Source: Ectothiorhodospira shaposhnikovii (GTDB taxonomy: Bacteria; Pseudomonadota; Gammaproteobacteria; Ectothiorhodospirales; Ectothiorhodospiraceae). From it: 64,000 nucleotides of DNA. Below the pieces are notes generated by a model, which saw only the letters and a program-made list of their open reading frames with translations, was not told where the DNA came from and did not search any database. The stretch spans positions 62,001 through 126,000 of the forward strand of contig NZ_JAJMLZ010000002.1 of NCBI RefSeq assembly GCF_022227765.1, in the 5' to 3' direction. Positions 16,802 to 25,406 of this stretch are shown here, piece after piece (position 1 is the first letter of the stretch; every line of letters starts with the position of its first letter). The position numbers and the translations under genes were made by a program.

Positions 16802-17452
16802 ATGAACACAGCCCACAACAAGAACAACACACTGAAGCATCTAGTCATGGCACTGTTGGTCGGCGCCGGCACCTTGGTGGGTACGGCTCAGGCTGCGGTC
16901 ATTACCCTGACGACCACGGTAACCAACGCGCCTAACCAAATTAGCTTTCAAAAGACGGGCAGCACATCAGGGGAAATCAACGGTTGGCAGGTGCAGGGCA
17001 TCCCCACGTTTTTGTTCAAAGTCACGAATACCAACGCAAACATTAACAACAGAATAATTACTGTGGAGTTGAAGCTTGAAGGTGCTCGTGACGAATGGGA
17101 ATGGTCTGATACCTATTCGCTTACCGGCACAATTAGCAAGAACGCTAGTACCTATGCTCTCAATTGGAGTAACCTGACCATCGGCACTGCGCCCAATGAG
17201 GGAATCCCATACATTCGGCTCAGCTTCGCCCCCTTGAGCGTCGTAGGTCAGGCCGAGGGTTCGATAAATCCCATTTTCAGCTCCTGGTTACCGTCCGCAA
17301 ATTCATTAGGCGGATCATCAGAAAGCAATCCCGACAACCTCAACACCCCGAACAACCTCGTCACCGCCGTCCCCGAACCCGGCATACTGGCCCTGTTCGG
17401 TGCCGGCCTGCTTGGCGCAATGGGCTTCCTGCGGCGCAGACGCGCCATCTGA
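16802..17452 (+). CDS. PEP-CTERM sorting domain-containing exported protein
   Basis: The 216-residue product has a Sec signal peptide (hydrophobic core around residues 14-28, cleavage likely after 'AQA' at 31) and a C-terminal sorting signal at 190-216: 'VPEPG', a hydrophobic helix and a terminal 'RRRR' cluster. It is thus a second likely substrate of the XrtA encoded at 22600. The mature region is Asn/Thr/Ser-rich and beta-strand-like, with no recognised enzyme domain and no Cys, as is usual for matrix PEP-CTERM proteins. The ATG at 16802 is chosen over an in-frame GTG at 16784 because a GAAGGA site precedes it and the signal peptide then has normal length. A sigma-54 promoter lies upstream; repeat hairpins follow downstream. 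Confidence 0.88.
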   Translation: MNTAHNKNNTLKHLVMALLVGAGTLVGTAQAAVITLTTTVTNAPNQISFQKTGSTSGEINGWQVQGIPTFLFKVTNTNANINNRIITVELKLEGARDEWEWSDTYSLTGTISKNASTYALNWSNLTIGTAPNEGIPYIRLSFAPLSVVGQAEGSINPIFSSWLPSANSLGGSSESNPDNLNTPNNLVTAVPEPGILALFGAGLLGAMGFLRRRRAI

Positions 17453-17472
17453 TCCTTGCCCGTCGTAGCAAG

Positions 17473-17590
17473 GCTCTCCCCTCACCCCACCCCCTCTCCC
17501 GCAAGGGGAGAGGGGCTTACCTTCCCCCACGGATTGGGAACTGGTCTTACCCCCTTCTCCCCTCGGGGGAGAAGGACCGGGGATGAGGGG
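17473..17590. repeat. Dispersed C/G-rich hairpin repeat (two units)
   Basis: Two neighbouring hairpins of the 'CTCACCCC...CTCTCCC' type: stem 17491-17500/17506-17515 and stem 17553-17562/17566-17575. The same consensus occurs inverted at 50399-50470. Such extragenic repeats are scattered through many proteobacterial genomes; here they can also terminate transcription between two convergent genes. The second unit includes the stop codon of the methyltransferase gene. Confidence 0.75.
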
Positions 17591-18371
17591 AACGTTTGGC
17601 GGACACCAGGATGGCGTGGCTGAGCAGGCTGCCCAACCCCGGAACGGCCCGGATCAGCCGCCGCATCCAGGGCCTTTCCAGCAACGACTGATACCGCTGC
17701 AGACGCCCCGGCAGGATGGGGATCCAGTGCACCCGCACCTCCGTGGCCCCTTCCCGTTCCAGCCAGACGGCAAGATCACCGACCCGGTCGTACCGAAGAC
17801 CCGGTGCACGCCCCGTCAATCGGGCCACCAGACACCGGATCCGGGTGGTCAGGCAGTCACGGTTCAGAGCGTCGATCCAGACCTGTCCACCCGGTCGGGT
17901 GGCATGCACCAGCTCCCGCACTGCCTGCTCCGGCCGTGACAGGGCCTGCATCACACCAAAACACAGGACACCGTCCAGGGAAGCGGGACGGATCGCCAGC
18001 TGCGTCACATCCCCCACGGCCCAGGTCATCGCCGCCGGACTGCGTTCCCGGGCCTTTTGTACCGAGGGCAGGGAATAGTCCATGCCGATGGGACTGACGC
18101 CCTGCCCGGCCAGATAACGGGTATAACTGCCGGCCCCGCAACCCACGTCCAGCCACAGGGCGCCCGGCGCATCCCCCGGCCAGAGGCGCTGAAAGTTTCT
18201 CAACCGGGCCTCCAGGCCGGACCGCGTCCAGCCGGCGATGTCGGCGTCATCCTGACAGACCTTACCGCGCTGAATGAAGCGTTGACGCCATTGTTCTTCG
18301 AATTTTGGGCGGGGCATGAAGTCTTGGGAAAAATTCTGGGCGGGCTGATAGTTTGAGGCTTGGAACCGCAT
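17547..18371 (-). CDS. Class I SAM-dependent methyltransferase
   Basis: The product (about 274 residues) has the Rossmann-fold methyltransferase motifs in order: motif I 'LWLDVGCGAGSYTRYLAG' binding S-adenosylmethionine, an acidic residue ending strand 2 ('GMDYS'), motif II/III around 'WAVGDVTQLAIRPASLDGVL', and 'HATRPGGQVWIDALNRD'. The substrate is unknown; small-molecule or lipid/glycan acceptors are typical for this group. The start is uncertain: ATG at 18371, ATG at 18317 (just before the conserved region) or a TTG at 18383, none with a good ribosome-binding site. The last ~14 residues ('SPHPRSFSPEGRRG') are encoded by a dispersed repeat, so the natural C-terminus has probably been replaced. 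Divergent from the DAHP synthase gene. Confidence 0.75.
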   Translation of the reverse strand: MRFQASNYQPAQNFSQDFMPRPKFEEQWRQRFIQRGKVCQDDADIAGWTRSGLEARLRNFQRLWPGDAPGALWLDVGCGAGSYTRYLAGQGVSPIGMDYSLPSVQKARERSPAAMTWAVGDVTQLAIRPASLDGVLCFGVMQALSRPEQAVRELVHATRPGGQVWIDALNRDCLTTRIRCLVARLTGRAPGLRYDRVGDLAVWLEREGATEVRVHWIPILPGRLQRYQSLLERPWMRRLIRAVPGLGSLLSHAILVSAKRSPHPRSFSPEGRRG

Positions 18372-18438
18372 TGCACAATGCAATGCATTTTCGCGTTAGA
18401 CTGTCAAGATTGTCACCCTTTTACGCCGGATCACCCGC

Positions 18439-19515
18439 ATGACCACAGCTCAGACCGAAAACCTCAACATCGCCGCCATGGACTACATGCCCTCCCCCCG
18501 GGAGATCAAGGCACAGTTCCCCCTGTCCGATGCCGCGGCCCGCAGTGTCCTCGCCGGGCGCAAGGCCCTGTGCGACATCCTGGACCATCGGGATCCGCGC
18601 CTGTTCGTGGTGGTGGGTCCCTGCTCCATCCACGACCCCGAGGCCGGCATGGACTATGCCCGACGCCTGAAGACGCTGGCGGACGAGGTATCGGATGTCA
18701 TGCTGCTGGTGATGCGGGTCTATTTCGAAAAGCCCCGCACCTCGGTGGGCTGGAAGGGGTTCATCAACGACCCCCATCTGGATGACACCTTCCGCATCGA
18801 CGAGGGCATGGCCAAGGCCCGGCGATTTCTGATGGACATCAATGAGCTGGGGCTGCCGGCGGCCACCGAGGCCCTGGACCCCATCGCGCCCCAGTACTAC
18901 GGCGATCTGATCGCCTGGACGGCCATCGGCGCCCGCACGGCGGAATCCCAGACCCATCGGGAGATGTCCTCGGGCCTGTCCACTCCCGTGGGCTTCAAGA
19001 ACGGCACCGACGGCGACCTGAGCGTGGCTATCAACGCCATTCTATCGGCCGGCAGCCCCCACAGTTTCCTGGGCATCGGCAATGACGGGCAGTCGGTGAT
19101 CCTGCGCACCCGGGGCAACCGTTACGGCCATCTGGTGCTGCGCGGCGGTAACGGGCAGCCCAACTATGACACCGTCTCCGTGGCCCTGGCGGAGCAGGCC
19201 CTGGACAAGGCCGGCATCCCCCGGAACATCGTGGTGGACTGCTCCCACGCCAATTCCTCCAAGAACCCGGCGCTTCAGCCGCTGGTGATGAAGGATGTGA
19301 TGCACCAGATCCGGGAGGGGAACCGTTCCATCGTGGGGCTGATGGTCGAGAGTTTCCTGGAGGCGGGCAATCAGCCGCTGACGGCGGATCGTTCCAAGCT
19401 GCGCTACGGCTGTTCCATCACCGATGCCTGCGTGGACTGGGCGACCACGGAGGAGATGATCCGCAACGGTGCGCAGATGCTGCGGGAACTGATCGACGAT
19501 CGTATCTCGGCTTGA
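18439..19515 (+). CDS. 3-deoxy-7-phosphoheptulonate synthase (class I, AroF/G/H type)
   Basis: The 358-residue enzyme condenses phosphoenolpyruvate and erythrose 4-phosphate, the first step of the shikimate pathway. Conserved blocks are 'VVVGPCSIHDPEAGMDYARR' with the metal-ligand Cys, 'MRVYFEKPRTSVGWKGFIND', 'GARTAESQTHREMSSGL', 'PVGFKNGTDG' and 'DCSHANSSK'. Length matches E. coli paralogues (350-356), and the sequence pattern is closest to the tyrosine-type AroF from memory; which amino acid inhibits it cannot be read with certainty. It lies between the two exopolysaccharide operons but belongs functionally to aromatic amino acid synthesis. A repeat hairpin (19518-19546) follows immediately and may end transcription. 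Confidence 0.93.
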   Translation: MTTAQTENLNIAAMDYMPSPREIKAQFPLSDAAARSVLAGRKALCDILDHRDPRLFVVVGPCSIHDPEAGMDYARRLKTLADEVSDVMLLVMRVYFEKPRTSVGWKGFINDPHLDDTFRIDEGMAKARRFLMDINELGLPAATEALDPIAPQYYGDLIAWTAIGARTAESQTHREMSSGLSTPVGFKNGTDGDLSVAINAILSAGSPHSFLGIGNDGQSVILRTRGNRYGHLVLRGGNGQPNYDTVSVALAEQALDKAGIPRNIVVDCSHANSSKNPALQPLVMKDVMHQIREGNRSIVGLMVESFLEAGNQPLTADRSKLRYGCSITDACVDWATTEEMIRNGAQMLRELIDDRISA

Positions 19516-19517
19516 AA

Positions 19518-19546
19518 CCTGGACTCCCGCTTTCGCGGGAGTGACG
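19518..19546. repeat. Dispersed 29-bp hairpin repeat (copy 1)
   Basis: The unit CCTGGACTCCCGC-loop-GCGGGAGTGACG forms an 8-bp stem (19523-19530 with 19535-19542). A second copy at 58535-58563 differs at only two or three bases. One reading frame gives 'VTPAKAGVQ', the familiar translation of this widespread proteobacterial repeat. Its place between convergent genes suggests terminator use. Confidence 0.8.
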
Positions 19547-19547
19547 C

Positions 19548-21440
19548 TCACCCTTCGTTGCGCCGCAAAAACGCCTCGAACATGAACAGGGACCACAGGG
19601 GGGCGCTGTAATCCCGGCGCCCGCTCACATGAGCATCCACCAGATGCCGGAGGGTGTTCATCTCGAAAAGACCGGCATCCTGTAGCCGCTCACCGAGGAT
19701 GGTATCTTGCAGACGCTGTTTCAGGGGGCTGCGGAACCACTGGTCCAGGGGCACGGCAAAGCCCTGCTTGCGCCGGTACAGGATGTCGTTGGGCAGGTGT
19801 GGCTCCATGGCCTTCTTCAGCAGGTACTTCCCTTCCCCACCCCGGAGCTTGAGCGACGGCGGCAGGCCCGAGATCCATTCCACCAGAGGATGATCCAGGA
19901 TCGGTACCCGAACCTCCAGGGCATGGGCCATGCTGGCCCGGTCCACCTTGGTGAGGATGTCGCCGGGCAGATAGGTCTTCATGTCCAGGTACTGGACCAG
20001 GGACAAGGGGTCTTCCACCGGCGCGCGGGCGGCGTGGCGGCGCAGCACGTCCACCGCCGTGTGTCCCTCCAGCTGCCGCCGAAAGGCGGGGCTGTAGAGG
20101 TTCAGGCGCTGCTCGTCGCGGATGACCGCGATATTGTTGAAATACCCTTCCACCGCGTCCCTGGCCAGGGCCTGGAAGGTGGCGCGGGCGCGGAACATCC
20201 GGGGAGCCCGGTCCAGCTTGGGATATATCCGTCCCAGGGTGCCGAACAGGGGACGCCGCAACCCCAGGGGCAGATGGTTGCGCACCCGTTCCTCCTGTAG
20301 ATGGAATCGGTAACGCCGGTATCCGGCCAGGGTCTCATCCCCGCCATCCCCCGACAGGGCCACGGTGACGTCCTGCCGGGCCAGCTCGCAGACCCGGTAG
20401 GTGGGCAGAGCCGAGCTGTCGGCAAAGGGTTCGTCGTAGAGATCCGCCAACCGGTCCAGCAGGCTGAAGTCATCCGGGTCCACCTGCCGCTGCCGGTGGC
20501 TGGTATGGTAGCGCTCGGCCACCTGGGCGGCATGGGCGGACTCGTCGTAGCGGGGATCGCTGAAGCCGATGGAGCAGGTCTTGACCGGGTCGTCCATCAG
20601 GCCCGCCATCATGGCCACCACGGCGCTGGAGTCCACGCCGCCGGACAGGAAGGCCCCCAGGGGCACCTCGGCCACCAGACGGATGCGTACCGCTTCGCGC
20701 AGGCGCTCCACCAGCGCCTCCATGGCCTGGGCCTCGTCCATGGGGGCATGGGGCTGGAAGGGTACGTCCCAGTATTCCCGTGGCTCCCCCGGTGCGCGGC
20801 CCCGCTGCAACAGCAGGGTGTGGCCGGGGGGCAGCTTGTGTACGCCCTGGTAGATGGTGCGCGGCTCGGGCACGTAGCCGTAGGCGAAATATTCGTCCAC
20901 CGCCCGGGGGTCCAGCGACCGGGGCAGATCCGGGTGGGCCATCAGAGCCTTGAGTTCGGAGGCGAAGATGCACTGGCCATTGGGCAGATAGGCATAGTAG
21001 ACGGGCTTGATGCCCAGGCGGTCCCGGGCCAGGAACAGGCTTTGGCGGTTGCGGTCCCAGACGGCGAAGGCGAACATGCCGCGAAAGTGACGCACGCAGT
21101 CTTCGCCCCATTCTTCCCAGGCATGGACGATGACTTCGGTGTCGCAATGGGTGCGGAAGGTGTGTCCGGCGGCCTTGAGTGTGTCGGTCAGCGCCGGGAA
21201 ATTGTAGATCTCGCCGTTGTAGGTGACGGCCACGGTGTGGTCTTCGTTGAACAGGGGCTGCTGGCCGCTGGAGAGGTCGATGATGGACAGGCGGCGGTGG
21301 GCCAGCCCGACCCCGGGTTCCAGGTGGACGCCGCCTTCATCGGGGCCACGGTGGAACTGGGTCTGGTTCATGCGTTCCAGCAGTCCCCGGTCGATGGGGG
21401 CCTGGCCCTGGATGTCGAAGATCCCGGTGATGCCGCACAT
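19548..21440 (-). CDS. XrtA/PEP-CTERM system amidotransferase (asparagine synthase family)
   Basis: The 630-residue product is a full-length glutamine-hydrolysing asparagine synthase homologue: nucleophile Cys2 in 'MCGITGIF', 'RGPDEGG' (31-37), 'YNGEIYN' (74-80), then the ATP-pyrophosphatase P-loop 'FLSGGVDSS' (264-272) and 'LSGDGGDETLAGY'. The length and the position at the end of the XrtA operon match the exosortase A-associated amidotransferase 1 family (TIGR03108), thought to amidate sugar carboxylates rather than make asparagine. It starts 5 nt after the stop of the preceding transferase gene. It has intact catalytic residues, unlike the homologue at 14651. The repeat at 19518 lies just past its 3' end. 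Confidence 0.88.
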   Translation of the reverse strand: MCGITGIFDIQGQAPIDRGLLERMNQTQFHRGPDEGGVHLEPGVGLAHRRLSIIDLSSGQQPLFNEDHTVAVTYNGEIYNFPALTDTLKAAGHTFRTHCDTEVIVHAWEEWGEDCVRHFRGMFAFAVWDRNRQSLFLARDRLGIKPVYYAYLPNGQCIFASELKALMAHPDLPRSLDPRAVDEYFAYGYVPEPRTIYQGVHKLPPGHTLLLQRGRAPGEPREYWDVPFQPHAPMDEAQAMEALVERLREAVRIRLVAEVPLGAFLSGGVDSSAVVAMMAGLMDDPVKTCSIGFSDPRYDESAHAAQVAERYHTSHRQRQVDPDDFSLLDRLADLYDEPFADSSALPTYRVCELARQDVTVALSGDGGDETLAGYRRYRFHLQEERVRNHLPLGLRRPLFGTLGRIYPKLDRAPRMFRARATFQALARDAVEGYFNNIAVIRDEQRLNLYSPAFRRQLEGHTAVDVLRRHAARAPVEDPLSLVQYLDMKTYLPGDILTKVDRASMAHALEVRVPILDHPLVEWISGLPPSLKLRGGEGKYLLKKAMEPHLPNDILYRRKQGFAVPLDQWFRSPLKQRLQDTILGERLQDAGLFEMNTLRHLVDAHVSGRRDYSAPLWSLFMFEAFLRRNEG

Positions 21441-21445
21441 GTTTT

Positions 21446-22603
21446 TTATCTCTTGGAGAGTCTGTCATAGACGTTCAGGTAGCCCTGCACCATGGCTTCC
21501 AGGCTGTAGCGCTGCCGTGCCCGCTCCCGGGCGGTGCCGCCGTGGGTCCGCGCCAGGGCCATGTCGTCCAGATAGTCGCTCAGGGCGTCGGCCAGGGCCT
21601 CGGGATCGCCGGCGGGGATCAGGGTGCCGGTCTGGCCCGGCTCGATCAGGTCGGGATTGCCCCCCACCGCGGTGCCGATCACCGGCAGACCGGTGGCCAT
21701 GGCCTCCAATATGGTGTTGCAAATGCCTTCCGCCAGGGAAGGCACCACGCACAGGTCCATCGCCGCCATCAGGTCGGGAATGTCGTCACGGTTGCCGGGC
21801 AGCCAGGCCAGGTCGGCAACACCGGCTTCCCGCAGACGGGCCTGCAGCCCCTCCCACAGGGGGCCGTCTCCGATCATCACCAGACGCAGCCTGCGCTTCA
21901 GCCCTTCATCCCGCCTCAGCAGGGCAAGCACGGCCTCCACCAGGATATCCGGGGCCTTGACCGCCTGCATCCGCATGACAGCGCCGATGACAACAGCCTC
22001 CGGGGGCGCGAATCCCTCCGGCAGGATGGAGCGGACCTGGGCCTTGTCCCGGGGTGAAAAACGGACAACATCCACCCCGTTGCAGATATGGTTCAGGCGG
22101 GCCGGGGCCACGCTGATCTGCCGTGACAGGTAATCCAGCTGGTGCCGGGACAGGGCAATGTACTGGCCCACCAGGGGCCGGAACACACGGCGCAGGTGCC
22201 GGGTTTTGGCCCGGGAGCCGTCCAGATCACCGATGTCCCAGCCATGCTCGCCATGGACACGCCGCCTCACCCCCGCCAGGGCGGCAATGGCCTGGGTCTC
22301 CAGGGTGGCCATGTTGCGGGTATGGACAATGTCCGGCCGCAGTCGGCGCAGCAGCCGCCAGAGCCGGCCGTGGACCTTGAGGTCCTTGCCCTCCTGCTTG
22401 TGCAGAGCATGCAGCGTCACGTCGTCGCGGCGAATGCGGCGACTGAAATCGGTGTAGTCCGTCATGCACACGATGGCATGGCGGTAGCGGTCCGCCGGCA
22501 TGTGGTTGATCAGGTTGACCAGACCGTTCTCCATGCCGCCCACGTCCAGACGATGAATGATGTGGGCCACCAGCGGTGGTGTACCCCGCGGGCCGTTGGT
22601 CAT
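21446..22603 (-). CDS. XrtA-associated glycosyltransferase (TIGR03088 type, GT4)
   Basis: The 385-residue product begins 'VAHIIHRLDVGGMENGLVNL', the signature of the PEP-CTERM/EpsH1-associated sugar transferase family, and has the GT4 pocket residues in 'LCVVPSLAEGICNTILEAMA' followed by 'TGLPVIGTAVGGNPDLI'. It would transfer a sugar to the lipid-linked repeat unit on the cytoplasmic face. The ATG overlaps the exosortase stop codon (ATGA), so the two are translationally coupled, as is usual in this operon. Donor and linkage are unknown. Confidence 0.9.
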   Translation of the reverse strand: MTNGPRGTPPLVAHIIHRLDVGGMENGLVNLINHMPADRYRHAIVCMTDYTDFSRRIRRDDVTLHALHKQEGKDLKVHGRLWRLLRRLRPDIVHTRNMATLETQAIAALAGVRRRVHGEHGWDIGDLDGSRAKTRHLRRVFRPLVGQYIALSRHQLDYLSRQISVAPARLNHICNGVDVVRFSPRDKAQVRSILPEGFAPPEAVVIGAVMRMQAVKAPDILVEAVLALLRRDEGLKRRLRLVMIGDGPLWEGLQARLREAGVADLAWLPGNRDDIPDLMAAMDLCVVPSLAEGICNTILEAMATGLPVIGTAVGGNPDLIEPGQTGTLIPAGDPEALADALSDYLDDMALARTHGGTARERARQRYSLEAMVQGYLNVYDRLSKR

Positions 22604-24195
22604 GAGCCTGACTCCGGCCGGTATTCCACCTGGATCAGCCCGGGCATGCGGGTCAGGAAATCCTGCAGGACGGCCCGCCCCTCATCGGCGGTGATCGGGA
22701 ACTCCGTGGTCACGGCCACCAGCAGCGAGCCGTCCCGATGGCCACTGAGCCGGGCCCAGGCCTCCAGGAGCTTGACCTCGATGGGTCGGGCGGTGGCACG
22801 ATCCGCCACCTGGTACCAGTGCCAGACGATGCGGCCGCGATCTCCGGGACCGCGCATGACCGTTTCGCGGACCATGTGGGGCTCGCCGCCGGCAAGGATC
22901 ACGCCGCGCCCGGACTCGGAAATCCGGCGCCAACGGACTTCATCGTAGATCAGGTTGCCGTAGGTGATGAGATCCGTACCGGCCTGGTCATGACGGTAAT
23001 GAGACAGGTGCAACGCCAGCTCACGTCCGTTTTCAGACCGGTAGGCATGCTGGGACTGGTAATCCGGCTCGGCAAACCGGGGCTGCCAGACCGGTGATTC
23101 GTCCCGCTGGGGTAAGGTCCAGCCCGTGACCTGGGGGGCCACCGGATAACGGTCACCGGCCAGGGCGGCCATGCGCTGGTTGAGGCCCATCTCGGTCAGG
23201 GGGGCCATGGACAGAACCACGGCGGCCAGGACAAGGGGCATGACCACCGGGGAGACCGCCATGGGGGACGGGTTCCCGGCCCGTGTGGTCGGCTGTTGCC
23301 GGCTCCCCTCTTCCGGATGGTCGTCTTCCCGGAACAGGCTGCCCACCCAGAACAGCAGGAACATCACCACGCCGAAGAACAACCAGCCGTAGATCAGATG
23401 GTCCACCCCGACGGCGTGTTCCATGTCGGTCCAGTGGGCGATCATGATGATGCCGTAGGCCCGCAGGCCGTTGGCCACGATGGGCACGATGATGGCGAAG
23501 GCCGTGAACACCAGTCGCCGCCAGAGGCTGCGGTAAACCAGATAGGCGTACACCAGCCCCAGGGCCACCGAGGCGATCAGATAGCGGATGCCGCTGCAGA
23601 CCTCGGCCACCACGAAATCCCCGGCGGGAATGCTGATGTAGTAGCCCTCGGCAAATACCGGCAGCCCCGTCAGACGCAGCATGAGCACGGTGAACCAGGC
23701 GGTATAGTCCTGCAGGATGGGGACCAGGAAGCTCCCCACCGGCCAGGCGAAGAAGACATAGGCCAGGGGGAAAGTCAGCGCCCTGGAGATGCCAAGCCCC
23801 AGAATGGTGATGACCAGGGCGGGCACCATGGCCACTACCACGAAGGTCTGGACCACGGTGACATCGGCGGCCCGGGCCAGAATCCAGCCGAAACCGAGGG
23901 CGGCGATCAGCAGGATGCCCAGGTAGCTGGGCTGGGGGGTGAGTTCGGCCAGTCGGCGGCGCATGCGCCAGGCCAGAAACAGGCTGATGGGCAGGATGAC
24001 CAGGCCGTGGGCGTAGGTGTCGGAAGTGGTCCAGATATGCACCAGCTTCTGCACACTGGGCCAGTAGAGGAGCACCATGGCGCCCATGCCCGCGACCAGG
24101 AGCCCCAGGGCCAGGGGCCATGACAGGCCCGCACTCCGTGGGGCTGCCGGGTCTGCTGATGGATGTTCAGCCGATGTTGAGACAGTGGTGTTCAT
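22600..24195 (-). CDS. xrtA: Exosortase A fused to an EpsI domain
   Basis: The 531-residue product is the sorting enzyme of the PEP-CTERM system. The N-terminal ~285 residues hold eight or so membrane helices and the transpeptidase-like catalytic residues: Cys200 in 'AEVCSGIRYL', Arg245 in 'ANGLRAYG' and His266 in 'GVDHLIYGW'. After a hydrophilic linker (290-310) and one more hydrophobic segment comes a periplasmic EpsI-type domain (about 345-525), which in other genomes can be a separate gene next to epsH. It cleaves the PEP-CTERM tails of exported proteins such as those at 7538 and 16802. It overlaps both neighbours by 4 nt, inside the polysaccharide operon. Confidence 0.95.
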   Translation of the reverse strand: MNTTVSTSAEHPSADPAAPRSAGLSWPLALGLLVAGMGAMVLLYWPSVQKLVHIWTTSDTYAHGLVILPISLFLAWRMRRRLAELTPQPSYLGILLIAALGFGWILARAADVTVVQTFVVVAMVPALVITILGLGISRALTFPLAYVFFAWPVGSFLVPILQDYTAWFTVLMLRLTGLPVFAEGYYISIPAGDFVVAEVCSGIRYLIASVALGLVYAYLVYRSLWRRLVFTAFAIIVPIVANGLRAYGIIMIAHWTDMEHAVGVDHLIYGWLFFGVVMFLLFWVGSLFREDDHPEEGSRQQPTTRAGNPSPMAVSPVVMPLVLAAVVLSMAPLTEMGLNQRMAALAGDRYPVAPQVTGWTLPQRDESPVWQPRFAEPDYQSQHAYRSENGRELALHLSHYRHDQAGTDLITYGNLIYDEVRWRRISESGRGVILAGGEPHMVRETVMRGPGDRGRIVWHWYQVADRATARPIEVKLLEAWARLSGHRDGSLLVAVTTEFPITADEGRAVLQDFLTRMPGLIQVEYRPESGS

Positions 24196-25406
24196 GGCGA
24201 CTCCAACAATGTCACGAACCGCTCCATGTGCTCGGCCCAGCTGTAATGTTCGCAGACACAGGCCCGCCCCAGCCGCCCCAAACCCGGAGACAGGTTACCG
24301 GAGAGGACATCGCAGGCCAGCCGGGCCAGGGTGACCGGGTCTTCGCTCACCGGCCATTCCAGACCCTCGCAGGCGCGCAGTCCATCCAGTGCCTGGGGGG
24401 TCACCAGCACCGGCTTGCCCATGGCCATGGCCTCCAGCACCTTGTTCTGGATCCCCCGGGCGATCCGCAGCGGCGCCACCGCCGCCTCGGCATGGGTCAG
24501 ATAGGGGCGCACATCCTTCACCGCGCCCGTGACCTGGACGCCGTCGATCTGCTCCAGTTGTTTCACTTCCCTGGCCGGCCGGGCGCCGACAATGGTGAAA
24601 CGGGCATCGGGGTGATCCAGTCGCACCAGGGGGAAGACCTCTCGGGCAAACCAGCACACCGCATCCACGTTGGCCCAGTAGTCCATGGCGCCGGTGAAGA
24701 CCAGATGCTGCTCACCCACCCCGTACGGGCGGGGATACTCTCGTTCCGGGCTGAAATAATCCACGTCCACGCCGTTGTCGATGGCATGGATGCGACCGGC
24801 CGACTCCGGCGCCAGCGTCCGGAACAGGGCCGCCTCCTGCTCACTGACGAAGGCACCCGCGTCCGTCAGGGACGCGACACGGCGCTCGAAGGCCAGCAGA
24901 CGACGGGATTCCCGGGCATAGATCCGGTTCATGGGAAAGCGATGGGAAGCGGCGTACTGGCGCCACTTGTCCGAGTCCACATCGACGAAATCCACCACGA
25001 CCCTGCGACCGGCATGGTCTTCCGGTCGCAGGTACTGGGCCATGGCGGACGAGAAAATCAGGACCCGTTCCACGCCCTGGTCCAGTATCCGGCGCACCCA
25101 TTGCCGCATGGGTCGGCTGTCGTAGTAAGGCTCCGACAGGGAGCGGCCGTCCATGAAGCCCCGCAGACTCGCCAGCTTGGCCAACGGCGGTCGCAACGGC
25201 AACAGGCAGGTGCTCTCGCACAGGCAAGCCACGTCTTCCCGGTAACGCCAGTCGTGGGGGTCGTCCACGAACGCCCCCAGGTGAATGCGGTAGCGCCCCG
25301 CCAGGTGCTTGAGCAGGTTGAATGACCGGATCTTGTCCCCCTTGTTGGGCGGATACGGGATCCGGTGGACCAGGTAGAGCAGCGCCGGGCGTGTGGTGTC
25401 GTTCAT
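24192..25406 (-). CDS. XrtA-associated glycosyltransferase (TIGR03087 type, GT4)
   Basis: The 404-residue product starts 'LLYLVHRIPYPPNKGDKIRS' and continues with the 'FVDDPHDW' and 'LVFTGAMDYWANVDAVCWFA' blocks typical of the PEP-CTERM/XrtA system sugar transferase called stp1, ending with the nucleotide-sugar pocket 'APLRIARGIQNKVLEAMAMG'. I set the start at the ATG at 25406, where it overlaps the FemAB stop (ATGA); the frame stays open to 25838, but that upstream part is only a shadow of the FemAB gene. It is a paralogue of the transferase at 12084. It acts in the cytoplasm on the lipid-linked exopolysaccharide unit. Confidence 0.92.
   Translation of the reverse strand: MNDTTRPALLYLVHRIPYPPNKGDKIRSFNLLKHLAGRYRIHLGAFVDDPHDWRYREDVACLCESTCLLPLRPPLAKLASLRGFMDGRSLSEPYYDSRPMRQWVRRILDQGVERVLIFSSAMAQYLRPEDHAGRRVVVDFVDVDSDKWRQYAASHRFPMNRIYARESRRLLAFERRVASLTDAGAFVSEQEAALFRTLAPESAGRIHAIDNGVDVDYFSPEREYPRPYGVGEQHLVFTGAMDYWANVDAVCWFAREVFPLVRLDHPDARFTIVGARPAREVKQLEQIDGVQVTGAVKDVRPYLTHAEAAVAPLRIARGIQNKVLEAMAMGKPVLVTPQALDGLRACEGLEWPVSEDPVTLARLACDVLSGNLSPGLGRLGRACVCEHYSWAEHMERFVTLLESP

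Noticed and set aside
17473-17590. Repeated G/C-rich hairpins as a possible CRISPR array
   Set aside because: Only two units of unequal sequence, no regular spacers, no cas genes; they match a dispersed extragenic repeat.
19518-19546. Hairpin as an attachment site or small RNA
   Set aside because: It recurs at 58535 and translates to the familiar VTPAKAGVQ repeat; no integrase is nearby.
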